NCBI RefSeq assembly: GCF_001937065.1
Contig: NZ_MOWR01000002.1
Span: 282,009-346,008 of the forward strand
Direction of reading: 5' to 3'
DNA length: 64,000 nt
Origin: Streptococcus sp. 'caviae'
GTDB lineage: Bacteria > Bacillota > Bacilli > Lactobacillales > Streptococcaceae
The position numbers and the translations under genes are program-made. Below, in pieces: positions 28,352 through 38,737 of the stretch. The first letter of the stretch is position 1, and each line of letters starts with the position of its first letter. A model generated the notes under the pieces. It was not told the DNA's origin and did no database searches. It worked only from the letters and a program-made list of their open reading frames with translations.

Positions 28352-29332
28352 ATGGTACTGACAGAACAAAAACGCAAATACATGGAAAAACTGAGCGATG
28401 AAAACGGGATTATTTCAGCGCTTGCTTTTGACCAGCGCGGCGCTTTGAAACGTTTGATGGCACAGCATCAAACGCAAGAGCCGACCGTTGCACAGATGGA
28501 AGAATTAAAAGTGCTGGTAGCACAGGAATTGACCCCCTATGCTTCATCAATGCTGCTTGATCCAGAATACGGCCTGCCTGCCACAAAAGCTCTTGATAAG
28601 AATGCAGGTTTGCTGTTGGCCTATGAAAAAACAGGCTATGACACCACCAGTACCAAACGTTTGCCGGACTGCTTGGATGTTTGGTCAGCCAAACGCTTGA
28701 AAGAACAAGGCGCCGATGCTGTCAAATTCCTGCTTTACTATGATGTCGACAGTTCTGACGAGCTCAATCAGCAAAAGCAAGCCTATATTGAACGCATTGG
28801 TTCTGAATGCGTGGCAGAAGATATTCCTTTCTTCTTGGAAATTCTGGCTTATGATGAAAAGATTGCTGATGCAGCGAGCCCTGAGTATGCAAAAGTTAAA
28901 CCTCATAAGGTTATCGAAGCGATGAAGGTCTTTTCAAATCCGCGCTTTAATATTGATGTGCTGAAAGTTGAAGTCCCTGTTAACATGAACTATGTTGAAG
29001 GCTTTGGCAACGGCGAAACGGTTTACAGCAAAGCAGAAGCAGCAGCTTTCTTCAAACAGCAGGACCAAGCAACTGACCTCCCTTATATTTACCTGAGTGC
29101 TGGTGTATCTGCTAAATTGTTCCAAGATACCCTCGTCTTCGCTCATGAATCAGGGGCAAACTTTAACGGTGTCCTTTGCGGCCGCGCTACTTGGGCAGGC
29201 AGTGTCAAAGACTACATTGAAAAAGGTCAGGAAGCAGCGCGTGAATGGCTGCGGACAACAGGTTTCCAAAATATTGATGAGCTCAATAAAGTGCTGCAAA
29301 AGACAGCAACATCTTGGAAGGAAAAAGTTTAA
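28352..29332 (+). CDS. lacD: Tagatose-1,6-bisphosphate aldolase
   Basis: A 326-aa class I-type aldolase that splits tagatose-1,6-bisphosphate into dihydroxyacetone phosphate and glyceraldehyde-3-phosphate. The start [19 protein letters not shown], the [15 protein letters not shown] block, and the Schiff-base Lys region [14 protein letters not shown] are typical of LacD. In some streptococci LacD paralogues also regulate; here the operon position supports the catabolic role. Confidence 0.96.
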   Translation: MVLTEQKRKYMEKLSDENGIISALAFDQRGALKRLMAQHQTQEPTVAQMEELKVLVAQELTPYASSMLLDPEYGLPATKALDKNAGLLLAYEKTGYDTTSTKRLPDCLDVWSAKRLKEQGADAVKFLLYYDVDSSDELNQQKQAYIERIGSECVAEDIPFFLEILAYDEKIADAASPEYAKVKPHKVIEAMKVFSNPRFNIDVLKVEVPVNMNYVEGFGNGETVYSKAEAAAFFKQQDQATDLPYIYLSAGVSAKLFQDTLVFAHESGANFNGVLCGRATWAGSVKDYIEKGQEAAREWLRTTGFQNIDELNKVLQKTATSWKEKV

Positions 29333-29380
29333 GAGGCAAAAGTCAATCTTTTATGCTTAAGCTAAGGAGGCGTAATTATA

Positions 29381-29854
29381 GTGACTTCACTGATTCATGA
29401 AGAGACAGTGTTTGTTTCTGATAAGACAGATCAGGCAGAGATTTTTAAGGAAATCGCGTCAAAACTTTTAGACGCCAATCTGGTAACAGAGGATTATCTT
29501 GATCATTTAATTGAGAGAGAAGAGAATTATCCAACTGCTTTGCCGCTGTCTCCAATTAATCCCTCGCTGCCTAATATAGCAATTCCTCACACAGAGAGTG
29601 AATTTGTTAAGGATACCCGCATTGTACCGGTCAAATTAAAACAGTCTGTCACGTTCAAAAACATGATACTTCCTGACGAAGATGTTGACGTTTCTTTTCT
29701 CTTTATGATTTTAAATAATGATGAAAAAGAGCAGGCGGGATTGCTGCAGAATGTTATGGATTTCATCAATCGACAGGACTCTGAGGAGTTAATTGATTTC
29801 TTTAAGTTGGATGATCCTCACAAAATTTATGAATTTTTGAAACAAAGGTTTTAA
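29381..29854 (+). CDS. PTS IIA component, galactitol/galactose type
   Basis: A 157-aa phosphocarrier of the fructose/mannitol IIA superfamily as used in galactitol-type systems. The phospho-His is in NIAIPHTES (about residue 69). The start is GTG, chosen because AAGGAGG lies 10 nt upstream and the frame begins there. It is the first of three genes inserted between lacD and lacF. With its IIB and IIC partners it probably phosphorylates galactose to galactose-6-phosphate, feeding lacABCD. Galactose as substrate follows from context, not sequence. Confidence 0.9.
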   Translation: MTSLIHEETVFVSDKTDQAEIFKEIASKLLDANLVTEDYLDHLIEREENYPTALPLSPINPSLPNIAIPHTESEFVKDTRIVPVKLKQSVTFKNMILPDEDVDVSFLFMILNNDEKEQAGLLQNVMDFINRQDSEELIDFFKLDDPHKIYEFLKQRF

Positions 29855-29865
29855 GGAGAGAAATA

Positions 29866-30168
29866 ATGATTAAAATTTTAGCTGCCTGCGGGGCAGGTGT
29901 TAATTCTAGTCACCAAATTAAAAGCGCTTTGGAATCTGAATTAACCAAACGTGGTTACCAAGTATCATGTGATGCTGTGATGATTAAAGATATCAATGAG
30001 GAAATGCTGTCTCATTACGATATTTTTGCGCAAATTTCTAAAACTGATTTAGGATTTGACGTTAAAATTCCCGTTGTTGATGCCGGTGCTATTTTATACC
30101 GTATTCCAACCATGGCTGAACCAGTCTATCAAAAAATGGAAGAAGTCATTAAAGGTTTGCATAAATAG
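29866..30168 (+). CDS. PTS IIB component, galactitol/galactose type
   Basis: A 100-aa IIB domain protein. The phospho-Cys is in ILAACGAGVNSS (Cys 9), the hallmark of the galactitol IIB family. AAGGAGAG precedes the ATG 11 bp after the IIA stop. It takes phosphate from the IIA protein and passes it to the sugar during transport. Confidence 0.93.
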   Translation: MIKILAACGAGVNSSHQIKSALESELTKRGYQVSCDAVMIKDINEEMLSHYDIFAQISKTDLGFDVKIPVVDAGAILYRIPTMAEPVYQKMEEVIKGLHK

Positions 30169-30190
30169 CCTTTAATGGGAGGGATAAAAG

Positions 30191-31594
30191 ATGAATGTAA
30201 TTATTGATCTTGCAAATAAGGTGTTTCAGCCGATTATTGATTTGGGGGCCGCTCCCCTGATGACTATTGTGCTGACGGTTATTGCACTTTGTTTCAAAGT
30301 TAAATTTTCTAAAGCATTGGAAGGGGGAATTAAACTAGGAATTGCCCTGACAGGGATTAGTGCTATCATCAATATTTTATCAACAGCTTTTTCAGGAGCC
30401 ATGGCAGATTTTGTTGCTCGGACAGGCCTCCATCTTAATATTACCGATGTGGGCTGGGCACCGTTAGCCACCATTACCTGGGGATCGCCCTACACACTTT
30501 ACTTTCTGCTGGTCATGCTGATTGTGAATATCATCATGCTGGTGTTAAATAAAACAAATACCTTGGATGTTGATATTTTTGATATTTGGCATCTCTCTAT
30601 TGTAGGCTTATTTGCGATTTACAGCGGTGCAAATCTTATTATTGCGACAGTCTTAATCATCTTTATTGGTGTCTTAAAGATTATCAATTCAGATGTGATG
30701 AAGCCAACTTTTAACGACTTGTTAAATACAGGGGATGAAAATCCTATGACAACAACTCATATGAACTACATGATGAACCCCATTATTATGGTATTTGATA
30801 AATTGTTTGACAAGCTCTTCCCTTGGCTGGATAAATATGATTTCGATGCAGCAAAATTGAACGCTAAAATCGGATTTTGGGGCTCAAAATTTGCTATCGG
30901 TATCTATTTAGGGATTTTTGTGGGACTTTTAGCAGGACAAAAACCTGTTGATGTGCTGACGCTGGCTTTTACAGCGGCAGTCTGCTTGGAGCTTTTCTCT
31001 CTAATCGGCTCATGGTTTATTGCAGCTGTTGAGCCTCTGTCTCAGGGCATTACCGACTTTGCTTCATCAAAACTTAAAGGCCGTACTTTAAATATTGGTT
31101 TAGACTGGCCATTCTTGGCCGGGCGTGCTGAAATTTGGGCGGCAGCCAATGTCCTTGCTCCTATCATGCTCTTAGAAGCAATGATTCTCCCGGGCAATAA
31201 GCTTCTGCCTTTAGCCGGAATTATTGCCATGGGGGTTACACCAGCCTTGCTTGTTGTTACTCGCGGTAAATTAATCCGCATGATTGTTATCGGTGCCATT
31301 GAGCTGCCTTTGTTCTTATGGTCTGGTACGCTGATTGCTCCCTTTATTACAGAAACGGCTAAAAAAGTTGGTGCCTTTCCAAAAGGACTGAGTGCTTCAA
31401 CAATGATTTCCCATACAACCATGGAAGGGCCGGTTGAAAAGTTTTTAGCCTACTTTGTAGGGAAAGCTTCTGAAGATCAGATGACATTTCTTCTATACGC
31501 CCTGCTTGCTTTAGCGGTCTATACGCTGCTGTTCTTCTGGTATGTCGGTCAGATGAAAAAACGCAACAAGCTTTATAAAGAAAGCAAGCAGTAA
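30191..31594 (+). CDS. PTS IIC component, galactitol/galactose type (GatC family)
   Basis: A 467-aa membrane permease of the EIIC-GatC family with about ten or more hydrophobic segments, for example PLMTIVLTVIALCF near residue 22 and the final LLYALLALAVYTLLFFWYV. The conserved FWGSKFAIGIYLGIFVGLLA and GLDWPFLAGRAEIWAA blocks support the family. GGGAGG precedes the ATG. It is the sugar channel for the IIA and IIB proteins encoded just upstream. Confidence 0.93.
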   Translation: MNVIIDLANKVFQPIIDLGAAPLMTIVLTVIALCFKVKFSKALEGGIKLGIALTGISAIINILSTAFSGAMADFVARTGLHLNITDVGWAPLATITWGSPYTLYFLLVMLIVNIIMLVLNKTNTLDVDIFDIWHLSIVGLFAIYSGANLIIATVLIIFIGVLKIINSDVMKPTFNDLLNTGDENPMTTTHMNYMMNPIIMVFDKLFDKLFPWLDKYDFDAAKLNAKIGFWGSKFAIGIYLGIFVGLLAGQKPVDVLTLAFTAAVCLELFSLIGSWFIAAVEPLSQGITDFASSKLKGRTLNIGLDWPFLAGRAEIWAAANVLAPIMLLEAMILPGNKLLPLAGIIAMGVTPALLVVTRGKLIRMIVIGAIELPLFLWSGTLIAPFITETAKKVGAFPKGLSASTMISHTTMEGPVEKFLAYFVGKASEDQMTFLLYALLALAVYTLLFFWYVGQMKKRNKLYKESKQ

Positions 31595-31719
31595 TCATTG
31601 GCGGTTAGCGGGCGGTGCTCAGGCTGCACCTGATTTATCCCGTTTAACCATTCCGTATTGTTTGTATATTCATATTTTTGTAAAAACGCTATTAAATTCT
31701 ATTAAAAAGGAGAACCACC

Positions 31720-32034
31720 ATGAACAGAGAAGAAGCGACTCTTTTAGGGTTTGAGATTGTAGCCTATGCCGGCGACGCACGCTCAAAACTGCTTGAAGCC
31801 TTGAATGCTGCTCAGGCTGGAGATTATGCTAAGGCTGATGAACTTGTTTCAGCAGCTGAGGACTGTATCACTGATGCCCATAAAGCTCAGACTAGTCTTT
31901 TGACAAAAGAGGCACAGGGAGATGCTATTGAACTGAGTGTCACACTGATGCACGGTCAGGATCACTTGATGACGACCATATTGCTGAAAGATTTGATGAA
32001 GCACTTAATTGAACTATATAAGAGAGGTAGCTAG
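31720..32034 (+). CDS. lacF: Lactose-specific PTS IIA component
   Basis: A 104-aa trimeric helical IIA protein of the lactose/cellobiose family. The phospho-His is in [12 protein letters not shown] (about residue 80). AAAAGGAG precedes the ATG. It lies 125 bp after the galactitol-type IIC gene, a gap with a GC-rich inverted pair (GGTTAGCGGG / CCCGTTTAACC, about 31603-31650), and directly before lacE. Confidence 0.96.
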   Translation: MNREEATLLGFEIVAYAGDARSKLLEALNAAQAGDYAKADELVSAAEDCITDAHKAQTSLLTKEAQGDAIELSVTLMHGQDHLMTTILLKDLMKHLIELYKRGS

Positions 32035-32035
32035 T

Positions 32036-35157
<3,122 letters not shown>

Positions 35158-35230
35158 TGATTTAGCAATACTTTCTTGTCTGCTGACATCCAACAATACT
35201 CCATTATTTAACACATAAGCTGCTAAATCA
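35158..35230 (+). other. Inverted repeat in the lacG-lacX spacer
   Basis: TGATTTAGCA (35158-35167) and TGCTAAATCA (35221-35230) are perfect 10-bp complements separated by 53 nt, with no T-run after. It may be an mRNA-processing or stabilising structure, or a partial attenuator. Function is inferred only. Confidence 0.4.
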
Positions 35231-35335
35231 GTCAAAGTAAAACGTTTGTATTTTTTGAAAGGACTTTATGGGCAAGAGTTGCAGTCTTTGGCTGTGCTCT
35301 TGCTTTATTTTCAAGTCTCAACAGGGAGGATAAAC

Positions 35336-36232
35336 ATGACAATCGAACTAAAAAACGAAAAACTTAATGTTCAGTTTAAAGAATTCGGCGGTGCCCTGTC
35401 TTCTATCAAAGACCAAAACGGTATAGAGTACCTATGGCAGGGAAATCCTGAATACTGGAGCTCCCAAGCACCGGTTCTTTTCCCCATTTGCGGCAGTTTG
35501 AGAAATGACTGGGGAATCTACAATATTAAAGAACATCCGCATTTTTACGGCCGCATTCCCAGACATGGGCTGGTGCGAAAGAAACAGTTTGCCTTTGAAC
35601 AGCTGAGTGAAAACAGTCTTTCTTTTACCATTGAGCCCGACGAGGAAATGCTGACGCAGTATCCCTATCGCTTTGAATTAAAGATTATCTATACTTTAAA
35701 AGGGTCAACCATCCGCACAGAGTATCAGGTAAGCAATAATGAAAAGGAAAGGACAATGCCTTATTTTATCGGAGGGCATCCCGGTTTTAACTGTCCTTTG
35801 TTTGAAGGGGATCGCTATGAAGACTACTATCTTGAATTTGAAAAAGAAGAGACCTGCACGGTGCCAAGGTCCTTCCCTGAAACAGGACTGCTTGATCTAG
35901 GAGACAGAAGTCCTTTCTTGGAAGAGCAGAAATTCCTTGACTTAGATTATTCTTTATTCGAGCATGATGCTATCACTTTAGATCAGTTACAGTCAAGAAG
36001 TGTCACCCTGCGTTCTCAAAATCAGGATGGGGGTCTGCGTCTGGATTTTGCAGATTTTCCCTATCTTATTCTTTGGTCAACAGTTACTAAAAGCCCTTTT
36101 ATAGCCTTGGAACCTTGGAGCGGCCTGTCAACGTCTTTGGATGAATCTGATTATGTGGAAGAAAAACGCGGTGTCAGCCTGCTGGCTCCCGGGCAGACCG
36201 ATCGCAAATATTTTGACATCACCGTTTTATAA
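35336..36232 (+). CDS. lacX: LacX protein, aldose 1-epimerase family
   Basis: A 298-aa protein of the galactose mutarotase-like superfamily, regularly the last gene of streptococcal lac operons. The ATG at 35336 follows AGGGAGG. Conserved pieces include FKEFGGALSSIKDQNG near the start, ARIPRHGLVR-like RIPRHGLVRKK, FIGGHPGFNCP and LEPWSGLSTS. A role in anomer conversion of sugars or sugar phosphates is likely, but its exact substrate has not been fixed for the family. Confidence 0.9.
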   Translation: MTIELKNEKLNVQFKEFGGALSSIKDQNGIEYLWQGNPEYWSSQAPVLFPICGSLRNDWGIYNIKEHPHFYGRIPRHGLVRKKQFAFEQLSENSLSFTIEPDEEMLTQYPYRFELKIIYTLKGSTIRTEYQVSNNEKERTMPYFIGGHPGFNCPLFEGDRYEDYYLEFEKEETCTVPRSFPETGLLDLGDRSPFLEEQKFLDLDYSLFEHDAITLDQLQSRSVTLRSQNQDGGLRLDFADFPYLILWSTVTKSPFIALEPWSGLSTSLDESDYVEEKRGVSLLAPGQTDRKYFDITVL

Positions 36233-36277
36233 ATTCGGCAAAACGCTGAACCGCAGGAAAATTTTTCAGAGCATGCT

Positions 36278-36317
36278 AAAAATCCATTTGGAGTTAGGAA
36301 TCTCCAAATGGATTTTT
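36278..36317. terminator. Terminator of the lac operon
   Basis: AAAAATCCATTTGGAG (36278-36293) and CTCCAAATGGATTTTT (36302-36317) form a 16-bp perfect stem with an 8-nt loop. Confidence 0.96.
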
Positions 36318-36476
36318 AATATAGCAGACAGGCTGCGCATCAGACATGCAAAGCCACAGGCATCCGCAGACTGCTGAACTGCATGAGGATTCGGTCTTAA
36401 AAATGAGCTCAACCAACCAACCGTCAGGAGCACTTAGTGCGGTGTAAGAAGGCCAGAAAATTAACAGCTGTTTGTT

Positions 36477-37622
36477 TTACCCCCAAAACTTAGCAGCAAT
36501 TTCTTGGCCTTGTTTGATTTTGGCCCATTGCTGCGGAATAGCCAGTTCATTGCCGGAATCACAGGAAGCAAAGCCACATTGATGTGACAGCAGCAGACGT
36601 TCTTTCGGAAGAATGGTGCTGGCTTGCTCCAATAACTTCAGAACGCGTTCTTCATCATCAAGATTGGTTGTCTTACTGGAAAGCAGTCCGAGAACCACCT
36701 CGGCTTCTTTATCTTTAAGGGAAGCAAGAGCCTTTAAATCACCTGAGACATCGCTGTCCCATTCTAAGAAAAAGCGGTCGTAGTGCTGATCACGTAGGAA
36801 CTTTTCGGCAATGGCTTCGTAAGTTCCGCCTGAAGCTGAGCGGCTTTCGTAGTTACCGCGGCAGTTATGCGTCCAGACCTTAAGCCCTAATTGGTGACCG
36901 TAGTCTGCCACTTCGTTGTTAATAGCAATAAATTCATCGGCGAGGTCGGCCAGGCTGGCATTGCCTTCTGCAAAAAAGGAAGCAGGGTTGGATTCGTCAA
37001 AGAGCTCCCAGAGACAGTCGTCAAACTGAATGATTTCACCGCCGGCTGCCTTGTACTCATCCAAGAATTCCTTGTAAGCCTTGATGAGGCCGTCCTTTAA
37101 TTCGTCATTGGTTTTGTAAACTTGATCGGGACCGGCAAGTCCATCAAAGATGGCCAGCTCGGTATAAGCGTGAGCAGGGCCCCAAATCGTTAATTTGGTT
37201 TGCGTATCGCCAGCCTCTTCCTTGAGCAGTTTGTAGATGTCTAAGAAATGATGGTTCTTACCTGAAAGCGGCTCAGTGATGCGAATACCGATATCTTTGC
37301 GGGTTTCAAAATGCCCGCCGTCATGGTCTTGGAAGGTGTAACCATGGTCTGCAATATAGCGTTCAATGCCTTTCAGTCCCCAAACAAAGTCTAAATGCCA
37401 CATTGATTTAGAATATTCACCGTCTGTCAGAATATCAATGCCATTGGCTTTCTCATCGGCAATGACTTTTTTAATATCTGCCGTTTCTGTCTCAAGATAG
37501 CCCGGGAAGCTGTCATAAAAGGGATACTGAATATCATCGCGGTGTTCGATTTTGTTCTTATAGTCAAGAAGGTCAGCCGGACGAAGCAGGGAGCCGACGA
37601 GTTGGAATTTTGATTGTGCCAT
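36477..37622 (-). CDS. MetE C-terminal-like methyltransferase (YxjG/YxjH family)
   Basis: A 381-aa protein similar to the catalytic half of cobalamin-independent methionine synthase. Likely zinc-binding residues are visible in KVWTHNCRGNYES and LLLSHQCGFASC, and the substrate region DILTDGE is conserved. Short MetE-like proteins of this type are thought to transfer methyl groups in methionine recycling. The ATG at 37622 is chosen because AGAGG lies 7 nt upstream; an ATG two codons earlier is possible. A MET-box palindrome lies about 85 bp upstream, supporting a methionine role. Confidence 0.88.
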   Translation of the reverse strand: MAQSKFQLVGSLLRPADLLDYKNKIEHRDDIQYPFYDSFPGYLETETADIKKVIADEKANGIDILTDGEYSKSMWHLDFVWGLKGIERYIADHGYTFQDHDGGHFETRKDIGIRITEPLSGKNHHFLDIYKLLKEEAGDTQTKLTIWGPAHAYTELAIFDGLAGPDQVYKTNDELKDGLIKAYKEFLDEYKAAGGEIIQFDDCLWELFDESNPASFFAEGNASLADLADEFIAINNEVADYGHQLGLKVWTHNCRGNYESRSASGGTYEAIAEKFLRDQHYDRFFLEWDSDVSGDLKALASLKDKEAEVVLGLLSSKTTNLDDEERVLKLLEQASTILPKERLLLSHQCGFASCDSGNELAIPQQWAKIKQGQEIAAKFWG

Positions 37623-37705
37623 ATACATGCCTCTTTCTAGATTTCTTGCCTTTTATTGTACAGGAGCTGAGCCCTTTTGAAAAATAGTTAATTTAGAGAA
37701 AAAGG

Positions 37706-37722
37706 TATAGTTTAAAACTATA
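37706..37722. promoter_or_regulatory. MET-box (MtaR/MetR-type regulator site)
   Basis: TATAGTTTAAAACTATA is a perfect 17-bp palindrome matching the described streptococcal MET-box consensus TATAGTTtnaAACTATA. It lies in the control region of the MetE-like gene. The regulator itself is not in the window. Confidence 0.85.
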
Positions 37723-37802
37723 TCTCTTTTTTGCCAATATAAGTTCCTTCAACAGAAAAAGAAGTTTTCTCTTCCTCCTCCTTTTTGGTAAAATAGAAGA
37801 AA

Positions 37803-37844
37803 GGTGATGAGCTAGGGAATGAAACAAGCCTAACCGATGTCACC
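37803..37844 (+). other. Structured leader hairpin before hisK
   Basis: GGTGA (37803-37807) pairs with TCACC (37840-37844), and an inner AGGG/CCT pairing is possible around GAATGAAACAAG. A TAAAAT -10-like box lies at about 37789. It resembles a small leader RNA, but I cannot name a class. Confidence 0.3.
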
Positions 37845-37903
37845 AAACAGAGTAAGTTAGCAAAGCGCCGTTTTGATTTTTAAAGAATATTAGGAGTTTT
37901 TTT

Positions 37904-38638
37904 ATGCGCGACAACCATTTACACACCCACTTTTCCTACGATTCCGATGCCAGCTTTGAGGACTATCTCAAAGACTACAGCGGGGAGATTGTCACGACAG
38001 AGCACTACGATCTGTCCAACCCCTACACCAAGCAGGATGATGTGCCCGATTATGAGGCTTATTCTAAGGAAATAGCAGAGCTAAATCGCAAATATGACAA
38101 TCGTATCAGGCGCGGCATTGAAATCGGCTACTATCAGCCCCGCGAAGCCGATATTATCAGCTTCCTAGCTGACAAGGACTATGACTTGAAATTACTTTCC
38201 GTCCATCACAACGGTATCAATGACTATCTGGATGATGAAGTTGCCGACATGGACAGAGAAGTTGTTATCCAAGAGTACCTGGACAAGCTGGAATATGCCA
38301 TCGGGCGCGTGGAAGCTGACGTGCTGGCGCATTTTGACTATGGTTTTCGCTTGTTTGACATGACAGTTGATGAATTAAAGACCTATGAACCTCAGCTCAT
38401 TCGCATTTTCCAAAAAATGATTGATTGCAATCTCGCCTTTGAGCTCAACAGCAAATCCATGTACCTCTACGGCCACGAACATCTCTACCGCTATGCCTTG
38501 GGCTTAGTTCAATCACTGGGCTGCCATAAATACTCCATCGGCTCCGACGGCCACAAACTCGAGCACTTCCGCCTAGCCTTTGATAAAATCCAAGCTATTT
38601 TAGATGAGTATGGGGTAGGAGAAGAGGAGATAATCTAG
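37904..38638 (+). CDS. hisK: PHP-family histidinol-phosphatase
   Basis: A 244-aa protein of the PHP superfamily, HisK type, which removes phosphate from histidinol phosphate late in histidine synthesis. The metal motif MRDNHLHTHFSYDSD opens the protein. HHNG, LAHFDYGFR and the closing IGSDGHKLEHF carry further metal-binding His/Asp. TAGGAG precedes the ATG. No other his gene is in the window, so the biosynthetic role depends on genes elsewhere; another sugar- or nucleotide-phosphatase role is possible. Confidence 0.85.
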   Translation: MRDNHLHTHFSYDSDASFEDYLKDYSGEIVTTEHYDLSNPYTKQDDVPDYEAYSKEIAELNRKYDNRIRRGIEIGYYQPREADIISFLADKDYDLKLLSVHHNGINDYLDDEVADMDREVVIQEYLDKLEYAIGRVEADVLAHFDYGFRLFDMTVDELKTYEPQLIRIFQKMIDCNLAFELNSKSMYLYGHEHLYRYALGLVQSLGCHKYSIGSDGHKLEHFRLAFDKIQAILDEYGVGEEEII

Positions 38639-38737
38639 AAATAGCGACAGTGGTATAGTGTTTAACTTGCAAACCTATTCCGATTGTCAGTCAGCCTTAT
38701 ATAGTTGTGATGGATAAAAATGAGAGGATACACTAGT

